In this document: positions 1-10,163 of the stretch, in pieces
Layout of the letters: each line of letters starts with the position of its first letter
How positions within the stretch are numbered: the first letter of the stretch is position 1
Source of the DNA: Planctomycetota bacterium
Lineage (GTDB): Bacteria > Planctomycetota > Planctomycetia > Pirellulales > Pirellulaceae
Reading direction: 5' to 3'
Length of the DNA: 64,000 nucleotides
Assembly (NCBI GenBank): GCA_016872725.1
Contig: VGZC01000033.1
Span: 1-64,000, forward strand
The notes under the pieces: generated by a model
What the model saw: only the letters and a program-made list of their open reading frames with translations
Database searches by the model: none
Told to the model about the DNA's origin: nothing
Made by a program: the position numbers and the translations under genes

Positions 1-74
1 CGAAGCCCCTCCCGCAGATTGTCCAGTGACTTCTCATCCATGCCCCACTTGATAACCGACCCGTCGATTTCCAC
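1..74 (-). CDS. Partial outward-facing open frame of unknown family, inside the terminal inverted repeat
   Basis: On the minus strand a frame runs from a GTG at 74 to the left edge without a stop; its product begins VEIDGSVIKWGMDEKSLDN. The frame is in fact open from a TGA near 190, so the start is uncertain. The same codons recur on the plus strand at 63964-64000, where a TAG lies directly before the shared part. Two identical outward-facing copies suggest the 5' end of a multicopy gene or element. I do not recognise the family. It may also be non-coding repeat DNA. Confidence 0.25.
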   Translation of the reverse strand, partial: MEIDGSVIKWGMDEKSLDNLREGL

Positions 75-103
75 CAACGCCCGTTCTTGTGGAATGGACA
101 GCT
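38..103. repeat. Left copy of a perfect 66-bp inverted repeat
   Basis: Bases 38-103 are the exact reverse complement of bases 63935-64000, 66 of 66 positions. Identity stops at 103/104 (G here, where C would be needed at 63934). The other end cannot be seen, because the right copy reaches the last base of the window, so the true repeat probably extends over 1-37 as well. The rest of 1-215 holds no gene I can support. Confidence 0.93.
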
Positions 104-215
104 GCCTTCGATACCGCGCCCGCCGAGCTGTTTGTGGAAGCCGAGGCGTTGAATCGGCGACTTGACGGATCGCTCAAACAGCCGCCCGCACCGATCGGCG
201 CGAATGGGCGGCGCG

Positions 216-476
216 TCAGCCGACGGGAAGGCCGCCCGCCGTCGATGTCGAGTAGAGAAAGATGCGGCCGCATTTCGAGCAGAGTTTTGCTTTCACCACG
301 CCCGCTCGGGGGATCGAAGCCGTCACGCCGCTTTGGGCCGCGTCCCGCGTCGCGAACCCCAATTCCACATGCCCGACGCCCGAACCCATCGCGCGATCGG
401 TCGCGTCCACGATCTTGATCGGCTGCAATCCGCCCCGGCAATCGGGACACTCGGTTCGGTCTTCCCATGTCGACAT
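216..476 (-). CDS. Small zinc-ribbon protein
   Basis: This 86-residue protein has a CPDC pair near residue 10 and a CSKC pair near residue 68, the usual layout of a four-cysteine zinc ribbon, with a GHVELGFA stretch between them. A short GAGG lies about 11 bases before the ATG. Small proteins of this form are common in planctomycetes, where they are usually of unknown function. It lies downstream of the amidase on the same strand, 176 bases away. No enzyme domain is present; binding of nucleic acid or protein through the ribbon would be a guess. Confidence 0.6.
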   Translation of the reverse strand: MSTWEDRTECPDCRGGLQPIKIVDATDRAMGSGVGHVELGFATRDAAQSGVTASIPRAGVVKAKLCSKCGRIFLYSTSTAGGLPVG

Positions 477-652
477 CGGAGCGATTCCTCAAGGCATGGC
501 GCCACGCGTCCAGATAAACAACCACCCGATCCGCGGTGCGGTCGGCTCGGACCGTCCGTCGCGTTCATCGTGACAACCCGACCGACGTATCGCAAGCGAT
601 CGTCGCGACGATTCCCGCGCCCCACGCCCCTCACCCTGCGCCCGGCGCCCCG

Positions 653-2335
653 TTATCGATTGGCGCCCTCCGCGCGCAGCTCGGGCCTCCGGCGATGGAA
701 GTCGGTCGACTGCTGGAATTGGTCCGCCAGGAAAAGGATGTCCGTCTCGGCGAACAGTCGGCCGGTGATCTTCGCGCAGACCGGCTGACTCACGCCGTCC
801 CGTTCGGCGATCGCCGCGGGAAAGACGACGGTGGGGTGGCCCGTGAGGTTCGTGATCAAGAGATCGTCACCGCCGACATACGCGTCGATGTCCTCGAACA
901 GCCGGGCCATCGCGCGCATCAACCGAGTTCGGAATCGGTTGGCGCGAAGGTACTCGACGGCCGGCACGAACTGGGACTGCTGAAAGACGGGCGGCCATCG
1001 ATTCAGGCCGTCGGTGATCCCCTCCCGCGTGAAATGGTCGAACACGGTCGCGGCCTCGACATTCAAGATGAACGACAGGGCCGATACGGGCGGGTCCGAC
1101 GGAAGGGTAATCGGGCGAAGGTCATGGCCTCGTACCCGGAGCGCGTCGAGCACGGCGCGCGTCGCGTCGTCATCCGATCCCTCGAAGAAACCGACCCGCA
1201 ATCGGCGATCGGGTTCGGGCCACGCGAGCGGCCGATTGACGGCCGTCACGTCGCGCCCGTCCCGCCCATGGATGGCGGCGAGCACGATCGCGCAGTCGCG
1301 CGCGGAACGGGCGATCGGTCCGATCTTGTCCATGCTCCAGGCAAGCGTCATGCATCCGTGTCGGCTGACGCGACCAAACGTCGGTCGGAGCCCCGTGACG
1401 CCGCAGCGCCGGCACGGCGAGATAATGCTCCCGAGCGTTTCGCTGCCGAGCGCGAATCCGGTCAAGCCGGCCACCGTCGCGGCCGCCGACCCGGCGCTCG
1501 ATCCGCTCGACCCCTGCGAGGGCCGCCACGGATTGCGCGTCATTCCTCCAAACCATTCATCGCCCCAGGCCAACGCGCCGAGCGTCAGTTTGGCGACGAG
1601 CACGGCGCCGGCTTCGTCGAGCCGTTCGGCGACCGTCGCCTTGTGATCCAGATTCTGTTCCTGAAAGGGCTTGGCGCCCCACGTCGTTCGATAGCCCGGA
1701 TAGGCGATCAGATCCTTGGCTCCCCACGGGATCCCGTGCAAGGGGCCGCGATCGGTTCCCGCCGCCAATTCCCGGTCGGCATCGCGCGCTTGGCGCAAGG
1801 CCCGTTCGTCGGTGCGGGACACCACGCAACGCAGGATGGGGTCGTAGCGTTCCAATCGTGCCAAATACAACCGGGTCAGTTCCTCACTCGAGATCGCCCG
1901 ATTCCGGAGCAGGCCGCCGAGCTCGATAACCGTGAGGAACGCGAGTTCGTCGTCGTCCGAGGGTCGCTCGGCCGCCGCGCCGGGCCATACCAACGCGCGC
2001 GTCGCGTCCTTGTCGGACAGCGCGGGGTCATCGGCGAAAAACGCCAGCGCGGGCGGATCCGCGTATTCCAGGCTCGCTTCGCGAAGCCGCGCCCACTGCG
2101 TTCGGAGCCGTCCGAGCGGGGCGGCGAGCGACTCGCGCTGCGCGTCGTCGAGCGGGATCCCCGAGATCCACTCGGCCTGCCGCACCATCTCGGCGGTGGG
2201 CATGTCCGACTGTTCGGCCTGAACGGCGAGCGCTCGATGCAGGACGGGCGTTCCCACTCCGGTTCCGGCGAGCATGCCGAGCATGGCGCGGCGATCGAAA
2301 CGGCGAGGGCCGCGCGAGTGGGTTGGGTCGGCCAT
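653..2335 (-). CDS. Exported amidase-signature hydrolase
   Basis: A 560-residue member of the amidase signature family, which hydrolyses amide bonds with a Lys-cisSer-Ser triad. The Lys is in GIPWGAKD, the cis-Ser in GSSGSSAGSAAA and the nucleophile in GSETLGSI. The N-terminus has a twin-arginine-like stretch (RRFDRRAMLGML) followed by a small hydrophobic segment, so export by Tat is likely. I chose the ATG at 2335 because GGAGG lies five bases upstream; a longer frame exists but lacks this site. It is about 100 bases downstream of groEL on the same strand. GatA is unlikely because of the signal sequence and the absence of gatB and gatC nearby. The substrate is unknown. Confidence 0.85.
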   Translation of the reverse strand: MADPTHSRGPRRFDRRAMLGMLAGTGVGTPVLHRALAVQAEQSDMPTAEMVRQAEWISGIPLDDAQRESLAAPLGRLRTQWARLREASLEYADPPALAFFADDPALSDKDATRALVWPGAAAERPSDDDELAFLTVIELGGLLRNRAISSEELTRLYLARLERYDPILRCVVSRTDERALRQARDADRELAAGTDRGPLHGIPWGAKDLIAYPGYRTTWGAKPFQEQNLDHKATVAERLDEAGAVLVAKLTLGALAWGDEWFGGMTRNPWRPSQGSSGSSAGSAAATVAGLTGFALGSETLGSIISPCRRCGVTGLRPTFGRVSRHGCMTLAWSMDKIGPIARSARDCAIVLAAIHGRDGRDVTAVNRPLAWPEPDRRLRVGFFEGSDDDATRAVLDALRVRGHDLRPITLPSDPPVSALSFILNVEAATVFDHFTREGITDGLNRWPPVFQQSQFVPAVEYLRANRFRTRLMRAMARLFEDIDAYVGGDDLLITNLTGHPTVVFPAAIAERDGVSQPVCAKITGRLFAETDILFLADQFQQSTDFHRRRPELRAEGANR

Positions 2336-2437
2336 ACGATCCTCCGGTCCCACCTCCAAAACGCAATCGCCGCCCGGCGCGGGCGCCGGGCGGCGATGAA
2401 CGATGGAACGCTTGATCCGGCGATGGGGTGCCCGGGA

Positions 2438-4162
<1,725 letters not shown>

Positions 4163-4190
4163 GGCCTCTATTCCGCGAGGTGCCGCGTCC

Positions 4191-4517
4191 CTAGTCTTCC
4201 AAAACGGCGAAGATCTCGTCCTCGCGCATGAGCAGCAGTTCCTGATCACCGACCTTGAACGTCTCGCCGGCATAGCTGCTGAAGATGACCCGATCCCCGA
4301 CCTTCACCTGCATCGCGCTGCGTTCGCCGCTATTGAGGAGCCGGCCGTTCCCGACGCTCACGACGGACCCGCGAGCGGGCTTGTCCTTCGCCGTATCGGG
4401 GAGCACAATCCCGCCCGCCGTCCTATCCTCCGACGCGTCCCGCTCGACGACCACTCGGTCGCCCAGCGGCTGAAGTTTGAGCGAGGTTCGAGTCGCCTTC
4501 TTGGTTGCCGTCGCCAT
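4191..4517 (-). CDS. groES: Co-chaperonin GroES (10 kDa)
   Basis: A 108-residue co-chaperonin that caps the GroEL ring. Conserved stretches are QPLGDRVVVERD, the mobile-loop region TAGGIVLPDTAKDKP, and VKVGDRVIF...LLMREDEIFAVLE at the end. The ATG at 4517 follows a GGAGG about nine bases upstream; an in-frame extension to 4727 lacks similarity to the family and is rejected. The N-terminus has a lysine-rich lead (MATATKKATRTS) about ten residues longer than in E. coli. First gene of a groES-groEL operon. Confidence 0.95.
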   Translation of the reverse strand: MATATKKATRTSLKLQPLGDRVVVERDASEDRTAGGIVLPDTAKDKPARGSVVSVGNGRLLNSGERSAMQVKVGDRVIFSSYAGETFKVGDQELLLMREDEIFAVLED

Positions 4518-5084
4518 GATCCATGCACCTCCGATCGAATGAACGGTTTGACTGGGATTGGTTGGGAAATCGGTTCGACAGTCTGGCCGTGATGGCCAGC
4601 GGTCGGGGGCCTGCCATTTCTGCACCGGAAGAACCCGTTTGGCGACCTCTTGGGCAATCCGCGCGCCAAACGCGCGAAAACCGTCGCCGCTCGCCGGAAA
4701 CCATATCCGCTCCTGCCGCATTTCCAAACGAAGGAACTCTCGGGCCGCCTTGGACGGGCATATTGCCTCGACAACCGTTCATCGGCCCGAGTCCGGGGCA
4801 TTTCTTCGCGAGACGGTTCGGGGAACGTCGCCGAGCGTTGCCACCGAAAGGTATGCCTGACGCCTTGGGATGGTTGCTGCCAATTTGGCACGCGCCCGTG
4901 CGGCGTGCGCCGGTGCGGGTGAGAGGAACGGAACCGAGCCCGTCATCGCGCGGCTCACAGGAATCGAACCGGGACGGGGGAGGTCAAGCCGAGGTATTTT
5001 CGGTCGGTTCCGTGAACCGACCGGCGGGTCGGAGGGTCCACAAGAAGTGCGATCGTCGCGAAAGGCATGGAAAGGGGTATCGGG

Positions 5085-5113
5085 TTGACACCACCCGGAT
5101 GAAAGCGTAGGGT
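5085..5113 (+). promoter_or_regulatory. Sigma-70-type promoter upstream of cimA
   Basis: TTGACA at 5085-5090, a 17-base spacer and TAGGGT at 5108-5113. The -35 box is a perfect consensus. Transcription would start near 5120, only about 15 bases before the terminator hairpin at 5135. Confidence 0.65.
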
Positions 5114-5134
5114 AGCGCGGCGAACGACGTTGGC

Positions 5135-5171
5135 AGCCCTGAGCCCGAGCGGTATCAGGGCTCTTTTTTTT
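5135..5171 (+). terminator. Intrinsic terminator or attenuator in the cimA leader
   Basis: AGCCCTGA (5135-5142) pairs perfectly with TCAGGGCT (5155-5162) across a 12-base loop, followed by CTTTTTTTT (5163-5171). There is no plus-strand gene upstream for it to end, so it sits between a strong promoter and cimA. It could be an attenuator for cimA-valS or the end of a roughly 50-base RNA. There is no room for a leader peptide before the hairpin. Confidence 0.75.
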
Positions 5172-5290
5172 GAAGTCGTTCCCGGCAAGGCCGGTCGCTT
5201 GGTTGCCCCGAACCGGGTGAACGGTACTTGGAGTCGGCGGCCTCGCGGTTTTCCCATCTGGTCCCAAGGTTTCGATTCGACGAGCTCAGC

Positions 5291-6946
5291 ATGTCGGCGA
5301 ATTGGCGCGATATCGAGATCTACGACACGACGCTGCGTGACGGCGCGCAGGGCGAGGGGATTAGTTTTTCGCTCCACGACAAGCTCCAGATCGCCCTTCG
5401 GCTTGATGAAATGGGGATCGATTTCATCGAGGGAGGCTATCCGCTGTCGAACGAGAAGGACGCCGAGTTCTTCCAAAAGGCGAAGGGCCTTTCGCTCCGG
5501 CACGCGAAATTGTGCGCGTTCGGCATGACGCGTCGCAAGAATGTCGTCGTCGACCAGGATATCGGGATCGTCGCCCTGCGGGATTCGGGCGCTCCCGTGT
5601 GCACGATCGTCGGCAAGACGTGGGACTTCCATGTCACCGATGTCCTGCGCGCGACGCTCGACGAACATGTCGCCATGATCCGCGACAGCGTGGGCTATCT
5701 GGCGGGACAAGGCCGCGAGGTGATCTACGACGCGGAGCATTTTTTCGACGGGTGGCGGGCGAACCCCGAGTTCGCTCGCCGGGCGATCCGAGCGGCGGCG
5801 GAAGCCGGTGCGCGGATCATCGTGCTTTGCGACACGAATGGAGGTTCGTTGCCCGAGCAGGCGCGTGAATTGACGACGGCGGCGCGTGACGCGGTGGCCG
5901 AGTTCCGCGTGGACGTCGGCATCCACTGCCACAACGACGGGGATCTGGCGGTGGCCAACACGCTCGCGGCGATCGATGCGGGCGCGGTCCACGTTCAAGG
6001 CACGGTCAACGGGATCGGGGAACGGTGCGGCAATGCCGACCTGATTTCGATCCTCGCGAATCTGGGGCTCAAGAAACCCGCCTACCGAGTGCTGGGCGGT
6101 CGGCCGCTCAATCATCTCACCGAACTCTCGCGCTACGTTTACGAGACGGCGAACATGCATTGGCGGTCGAGCCAGCCGTTCGTGGGCCAGAGCGCGTTCG
6201 CGCACAAGGGAGGCATGCACGCCCACGCGATCGCGCTCGCCTCGCGAACGTACGAGCACGTCGATCCCCAGCTTGTGGGCAACGAGCGCCGCATCCTCGT
6301 GAGCGAACTTTCGGGCCGCTCGAATGTCCTCGCCCTCAGCGGGAAACACCAATTGCACGGCGATCCGAAACTGATGGAAACCGTTCTGGCCCAGGTCGTC
6401 GCCCTCGAAAACGAGGGATACCAGTTCGAGGCGGCCGAGGCGTCGTTCGTCTTGCTCGTACAGCGCTGCGCTTCGCACTTCCGTCCCCATTTCGAAACGG
6501 CCAAGTACCACGTCGAGGTCGGATTCGAGACGGGCCAGGGCCTCGTGACGGAAGCGACGGTCAAGGTCCGGATCGGGGATTGCGATCGTCACGAGGTCGC
6601 GGAGGGGGACGGCCCGGTCAACGCGCTCGACGCCGCGCTCCGAAAAGCGCTGACACCCTGCTATCCGCGATTGACGTCGATGCGGCTCACCGATTACCGG
6701 GTGCGCGTGGTGAATTCGGAGGCCGGCACGGCCGCGCGCATCCGCGTGCTCATCGAAAGCGCCGACGATACCGAGGTCTGGGGCACGGTCGGAGTCAGCG
6801 AGAACATCATCGAGGCAAGCTGGATTGCCTTGCTCGACGCGATCGAATACAAGCTCTACAAGGACGACGAGCGGCAATGCGAGCCCGAACGGGCGTCGAC
6901 CGAGCGGGCGTCGGAACCGGCGGCTTCGCCGGTTCGCGAGGCGTGA
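5291..6946 (+). CDS. cimA: (R)-citramalate synthase
   Basis: A 551-residue enzyme that condenses acetyl-CoA and pyruvate to citramalate, the first step of threonine-independent isoleucine synthesis. The N-terminus has the HMGL-like motif YDTTLRDGAQGEG with the metal-binding Asp. The barrel continues with GIHCHNDGDLAVANTLAAI and VQGTVNGIGERCGNADL, and the C-terminus has the LeuA-type regulatory fold. The ending NIIEASWIALLDAIEYKL is typical of CimA. I chose the ATG at 5291 because the family starts just before this motif; a TTG at 5228 would add 21 unlike residues. It is followed 56 bases later by valS. The leader carries a terminator hairpin, so attenuation is possible. Confidence 0.93.
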   Translation: MSANWRDIEIYDTTLRDGAQGEGISFSLHDKLQIALRLDEMGIDFIEGGYPLSNEKDAEFFQKAKGLSLRHAKLCAFGMTRRKNVVVDQDIGIVALRDSGAPVCTIVGKTWDFHVTDVLRATLDEHVAMIRDSVGYLAGQGREVIYDAEHFFDGWRANPEFARRAIRAAAEAGARIIVLCDTNGGSLPEQARELTTAARDAVAEFRVDVGIHCHNDGDLAVANTLAAIDAGAVHVQGTVNGIGERCGNADLISILANLGLKKPAYRVLGGRPLNHLTELSRYVYETANMHWRSSQPFVGQSAFAHKGGMHAHAIALASRTYEHVDPQLVGNERRILVSELSGRSNVLALSGKHQLHGDPKLMETVLAQVVALENEGYQFEAAEASFVLLVQRCASHFRPHFETAKYHVEVGFETGQGLVTEATVKVRIGDCDRHEVAEGDGPVNALDAALRKALTPCYPRLTSMRLTDYRVRVVNSEAGTAARIRVLIESADDTEVWGTVGVSENIIEASWIALLDAIEYKLYKDDERQCEPERASTERASEPAASPVREA

Positions 6947-7002
6947 TCCGGGCGGCCTCGTCCACCGCGGAATCGCACGACTTTCCGAAGATCCGAGCAA
7001 CC

Positions 7003-10000
7003 ATGTCGCGTCTCGAATTGCCGAATCGTTTCGATCATGCCGAGCTCTGTCCGGGGATCTACGCGCGCTGGGAGCGCGAAGGGCGATTTGACGCCGATCC
7101 TTCGCCCGATCGCCGACCGTTCTCGATGGTCATCCCTCCGCCCAACGTCACCGGCGCGCTCCATCTCGGCCACGCGCTCAACAACACGCTGCAGGACATT
7201 CAGGTCCGCATGCGCCGGATGCAGGGATACAGCGCGCTATGGGTTCCGGGAACCGATCATGCGGGCATTGCGACGCAGGCGGTTGTCGAACGGCGTTTGC
7301 GCGAGGAGGAGGGCAAGACGCGGAACGACTTGGGACGCGACGAACTGGTGCGCCGGATCTGGGACTGGAAGAACCAGTACGAGAAACGGATCCTCGGCCA
7401 GCTCAAACGGCTCGGATGCAGTTGCGATTGGCGGCGCACCCGGTTCACGCTCGACGCGGTCTGCGCGAAAGCCGTGCGCCGCACATTCTTCGATCTGTTC
7501 CAAAAGGAGTTGATTTTTCGAGGAAAGCGGCTTGTCAATTGGGACACGTTCCTTCAGACGGCGGTGAGCGACGACGAGGTATTCACCGAATCGGTCGCGG
7601 GCCATCTCTGGCATTTCCGATATCCGGTGATCGATCCTCTGCCGGGCGAGCCGCCGCACGTGACGATCGCGACGACGCGGCCCGAGACCATGCTCGGCGA
7701 TACGGCGGTCGCCGTTCATCCCGAGCCCGGCCGCGCGCTCGACCGCGCCGAAGCGGACCTGACGCGGCGGCGTGGGGAGTGTCCGGCCAAGGAGCGACCG
7801 GCGCTCGACGATCAGCTCGACGCGCTGCGGCGGCGGCGGGGGGAGTTGATCCCGCATCTCGAGTGCCTCGCCGCCATGGCGCGCCGAGGTTGCCGGCTCA
7901 GGTTGCCGCTCGTCGATCGCGAGATTCCGCTGGTGGCGGACGCGTGGGCGAAGCCGGAGATGGGCAGCGGTTGCGTGAAGATCACTCCGGCGCACGACGC
8001 CAACGATTACGAGGTAGGCCGTCGGTGCGCGCTCCCGATGGTCAACATCCTGCGTCCCGACGGAACGCTCAACGAGAACGCGGGCCCGTTCCGAGGGCTC
8101 TCGATCGCCGACGCGCGGCGCGCGGTGATCCAGGCGATGGACGAGAGGGGCCTGGTCGAGAAGATCGAACCGCACACGTTGGACCTGCCGCACTCGGACC
8201 GCAGCAAGACGCCGATCGAACCGTACCTCGCCGACCAGTGGTTCGTCCGAATGGCCGAGCTCGCTCAATCGGCGATGGACGCCGTCGCCGACGGGCGCGT
8301 CCGGATCGTTCCCGCGCGCTATGCGAAAGGCTATCACGATTGGCTCGCCGAAAAACGCGACTGGCCGGTCAGCCGCCAATTGTGGTGGGGCCATCAGATC
8401 CCCGTGTGGACGCGCCCGGTCGCCGACGCGAGCGAGTTCGACGATTGGTCCGCGCGACTCCGCGCCCTGCCCGCGCACCAGGCGGGACGTATTGCGAGCC
8501 AGATCGAGCGGCCGAGCGGAACAAGCGGCGCCGACGCACGCGGCGCGGGGCTGTTGCATGTTTGCGTTCGGGACGACGACTCCGAACTCGAAGGATGGCT
8601 GGTCGGGAACGGCTTCGTCCGCGAAGAGGACGTGCTCGATACGTGGTTCAGTTCCGCGCTCTGGCCCCATTCCACGCTGGGATGGCCGGATGCGACGCCC
8701 GAACTGGCCTACTACTATCCGACGAGCATCCTGATCACGAGCCGCGACATCATCACGCTGTGGGTCGCGCGGATGGTGCTGACCGGCTTGAACAACATGG
8801 GCGACGTGCCGTTCCGCGAGGTCTTTGTCCATCCCAAGATCCTTGACGGTGACGGCGAGACGATGTCGAAGTCGAAAGGCAACGGCATCGATCCGCTCGA
8901 TATCATCGCGAAATTCGGACCCGATGCGCTGCGGTTCGGCATGGCCCACCTGACGACCGAGACGCAGGACGTGCGCATGCCGGTTGAATTCGAATGCCCG
9001 CATTGTGAAGCGGCCGTCAAGCAGACCCGCGAGAATCGAACGCTTCCCCGGCTGGATTGCCCGCATTGCGGCCGCCCATTCGCGACGCAATGGGCATCGA
9101 ATCCCGAGGACGCGGCGTTGCCCCGCGCGGCGGCGGTGAGCGAGCGGTTCGAACAGGCGCGGAATTTCTGCAACAAGCTCTGGAATGCGTCGCGATTCGC
9201 CTTGTTGCATCTCGAAGACTACCAGGACGCGCCCGTCGGATCGGATGCGCCGGCGGTCGAGGATCACTGGATCTTGAGCCGGCTCGGGACGGTGACGCGC
9301 CAGGTGACCGGCGCGCTCCAATCGCACCAATACGCCGAGGCGACTCGGATCCTGTACGGTTTCGCGTGGGACGAGCTTTGCGGGTTCTACGTCGAGATGC
9401 TCAAGGATCGGTTCCAGGACGCGGTCCGGCGGCCCATCGCGCAGCGCGTCCTGGCGCACGCGCTCGATGTCCTGTTACGGCTTCTGCATCCGATCATTCC
9501 GTTCATTACCGAAGAGATCTGGCGCTTGCTGGGGACGGTTGCGCCTCGGCGGGGCCTGACGCCGACCGAGGCGAGTCCGAGCATCATGGTGGCGGACTGG
9601 CCGGTCGCCGACCCTTCGCATGCGAATCCGGCCATGGAATCGCGGTTCGCCGTTTTTCAAGCGGCGCTGGGAGGCGTGCGCGAAATCCGAAGCCGGCAGA
9701 ACATTCCGCCCAAGGATGAAGTCGAATTCTCGGTGCGTTGCGACGACGAAACGGCCCGTTCGCTCGATTCGATGCGCGCGTATTTCGGCCGAATGGCCAA
9801 CGCGCGCGCGATCGCGATCGGGTCCGCGGCCGAATCGCCCGCTCCGAATGCGGCCGTGTCGCTTCCCAATATGGAAATCCAGGTTGATCTCCGAAAGCAC
9901 ATCAATGTCGACGCCGAGCGGGCTCGGCTCGAAAGACAATCGCGTGAGGTCGACAAGCAGGTCGCGGCGAAGCGAGCCAAATTGGCGAATGCCGCGTTTG

Positions 10001-10122
10001 TCGATCGCGCGCCGGCGGACATCGTGCGGCGCGAGCGGGAAAGCCTCGCGGAACTCGAAACGCGGCTCGCCGCCGTCCGCGATTCGCTCGACCGCCTGCG
10101 ACAACTCGGTTCCGGCTCCTGA
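7003..10122 (+). CDS. valS: Valyl-tRNA synthetase
   Basis: A 1039-residue class I synthetase that charges tRNA-Val. It opens with PPPNVTGALHLGHAL, containing the HIGH box (HLGH) near residue 54. The editing domain has TTRPETMLGDTAVAVHP, and the KMSKS box is ETMSKSKGN near residue 620. The C-terminal coiled-coil arm (ERARLERQSREVDKQ) is present. Between KMSKS and the anticodon-binding domain, around residues 664-690, there is an insertion with two CPHC pairs, a likely zinc ribbon. A second charged insertion interrupts the editing domain after VAVHP. It is downstream of cimA, so branched-chain amino-acid synthesis and valine charging share an operon. Confidence 0.96.
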   Translation: MSRLELPNRFDHAELCPGIYARWEREGRFDADPSPDRRPFSMVIPPPNVTGALHLGHALNNTLQDIQVRMRRMQGYSALWVPGTDHAGIATQAVVERRLREEEGKTRNDLGRDELVRRIWDWKNQYEKRILGQLKRLGCSCDWRRTRFTLDAVCAKAVRRTFFDLFQKELIFRGKRLVNWDTFLQTAVSDDEVFTESVAGHLWHFRYPVIDPLPGEPPHVTIATTRPETMLGDTAVAVHPEPGRALDRAEADLTRRRGECPAKERPALDDQLDALRRRRGELIPHLECLAAMARRGCRLRLPLVDREIPLVADAWAKPEMGSGCVKITPAHDANDYEVGRRCALPMVNILRPDGTLNENAGPFRGLSIADARRAVIQAMDERGLVEKIEPHTLDLPHSDRSKTPIEPYLADQWFVRMAELAQSAMDAVADGRVRIVPARYAKGYHDWLAEKRDWPVSRQLWWGHQIPVWTRPVADASEFDDWSARLRALPAHQAGRIASQIERPSGTSGADARGAGLLHVCVRDDDSELEGWLVGNGFVREEDVLDTWFSSALWPHSTLGWPDATPELAYYYPTSILITSRDIITLWVARMVLTGLNNMGDVPFREVFVHPKILDGDGETMSKSKGNGIDPLDIIAKFGPDALRFGMAHLTTETQDVRMPVEFECPHCEAAVKQTRENRTLPRLDCPHCGRPFATQWASNPEDAALPRAAAVSERFEQARNFCNKLWNASRFALLHLEDYQDAPVGSDAPAVEDHWILSRLGTVTRQVTGALQSHQYAEATRILYGFAWDELCGFYVEMLKDRFQDAVRRPIAQRVLAHALDVLLRLLHPIIPFITEEIWRLLGTVAPRRGLTPTEASPSIMVADWPVADPSHANPAMESRFAVFQAALGGVREIRSRQNIPPKDEVEFSVRCDDETARSLDSMRAYFGRMANARAIAIGSAAESPAPNAAVSLPNMEIQVDLRKHINVDAERARLERQSREVDKQVAAKRAKLANAAFVDRAPADIVRRERESLAELETRLAAVRDSLDRLRQLGSGS

Positions 10123-10163
10123 AGGCCGACCCGAATCGTCGATCCGAAACCGCGGCGACAACC

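Larger units (their letters stand above)
4518..5290. other. Long divergent intergenic region between groES and cimA
   Basis: About 770 bases separate the divergent groES and cimA starts. Apart from the promoter at 5085-5113 and the terminator hairpin at 5135-5171, listed separately, I see no gene, no tRNA and no CIRCE heat-shock operator. Open frames on both strands are short and look like high-GC noise. Confidence 0.6.

Noticed and set aside
4518-4620. CIRCE operator upstream of groES
   Set aside because: The TTAGCACTC/GAGTGCTAA inverted repeat was looked for and not found.
4955-4985. T-arm-like sequence on the minus strand (GGTTCGATTCC), possible tRNA
   Set aside because: The stem bases on both sides of the loop do not pair well, and no acceptor, D-arm or anticodon arm can be folded around it.
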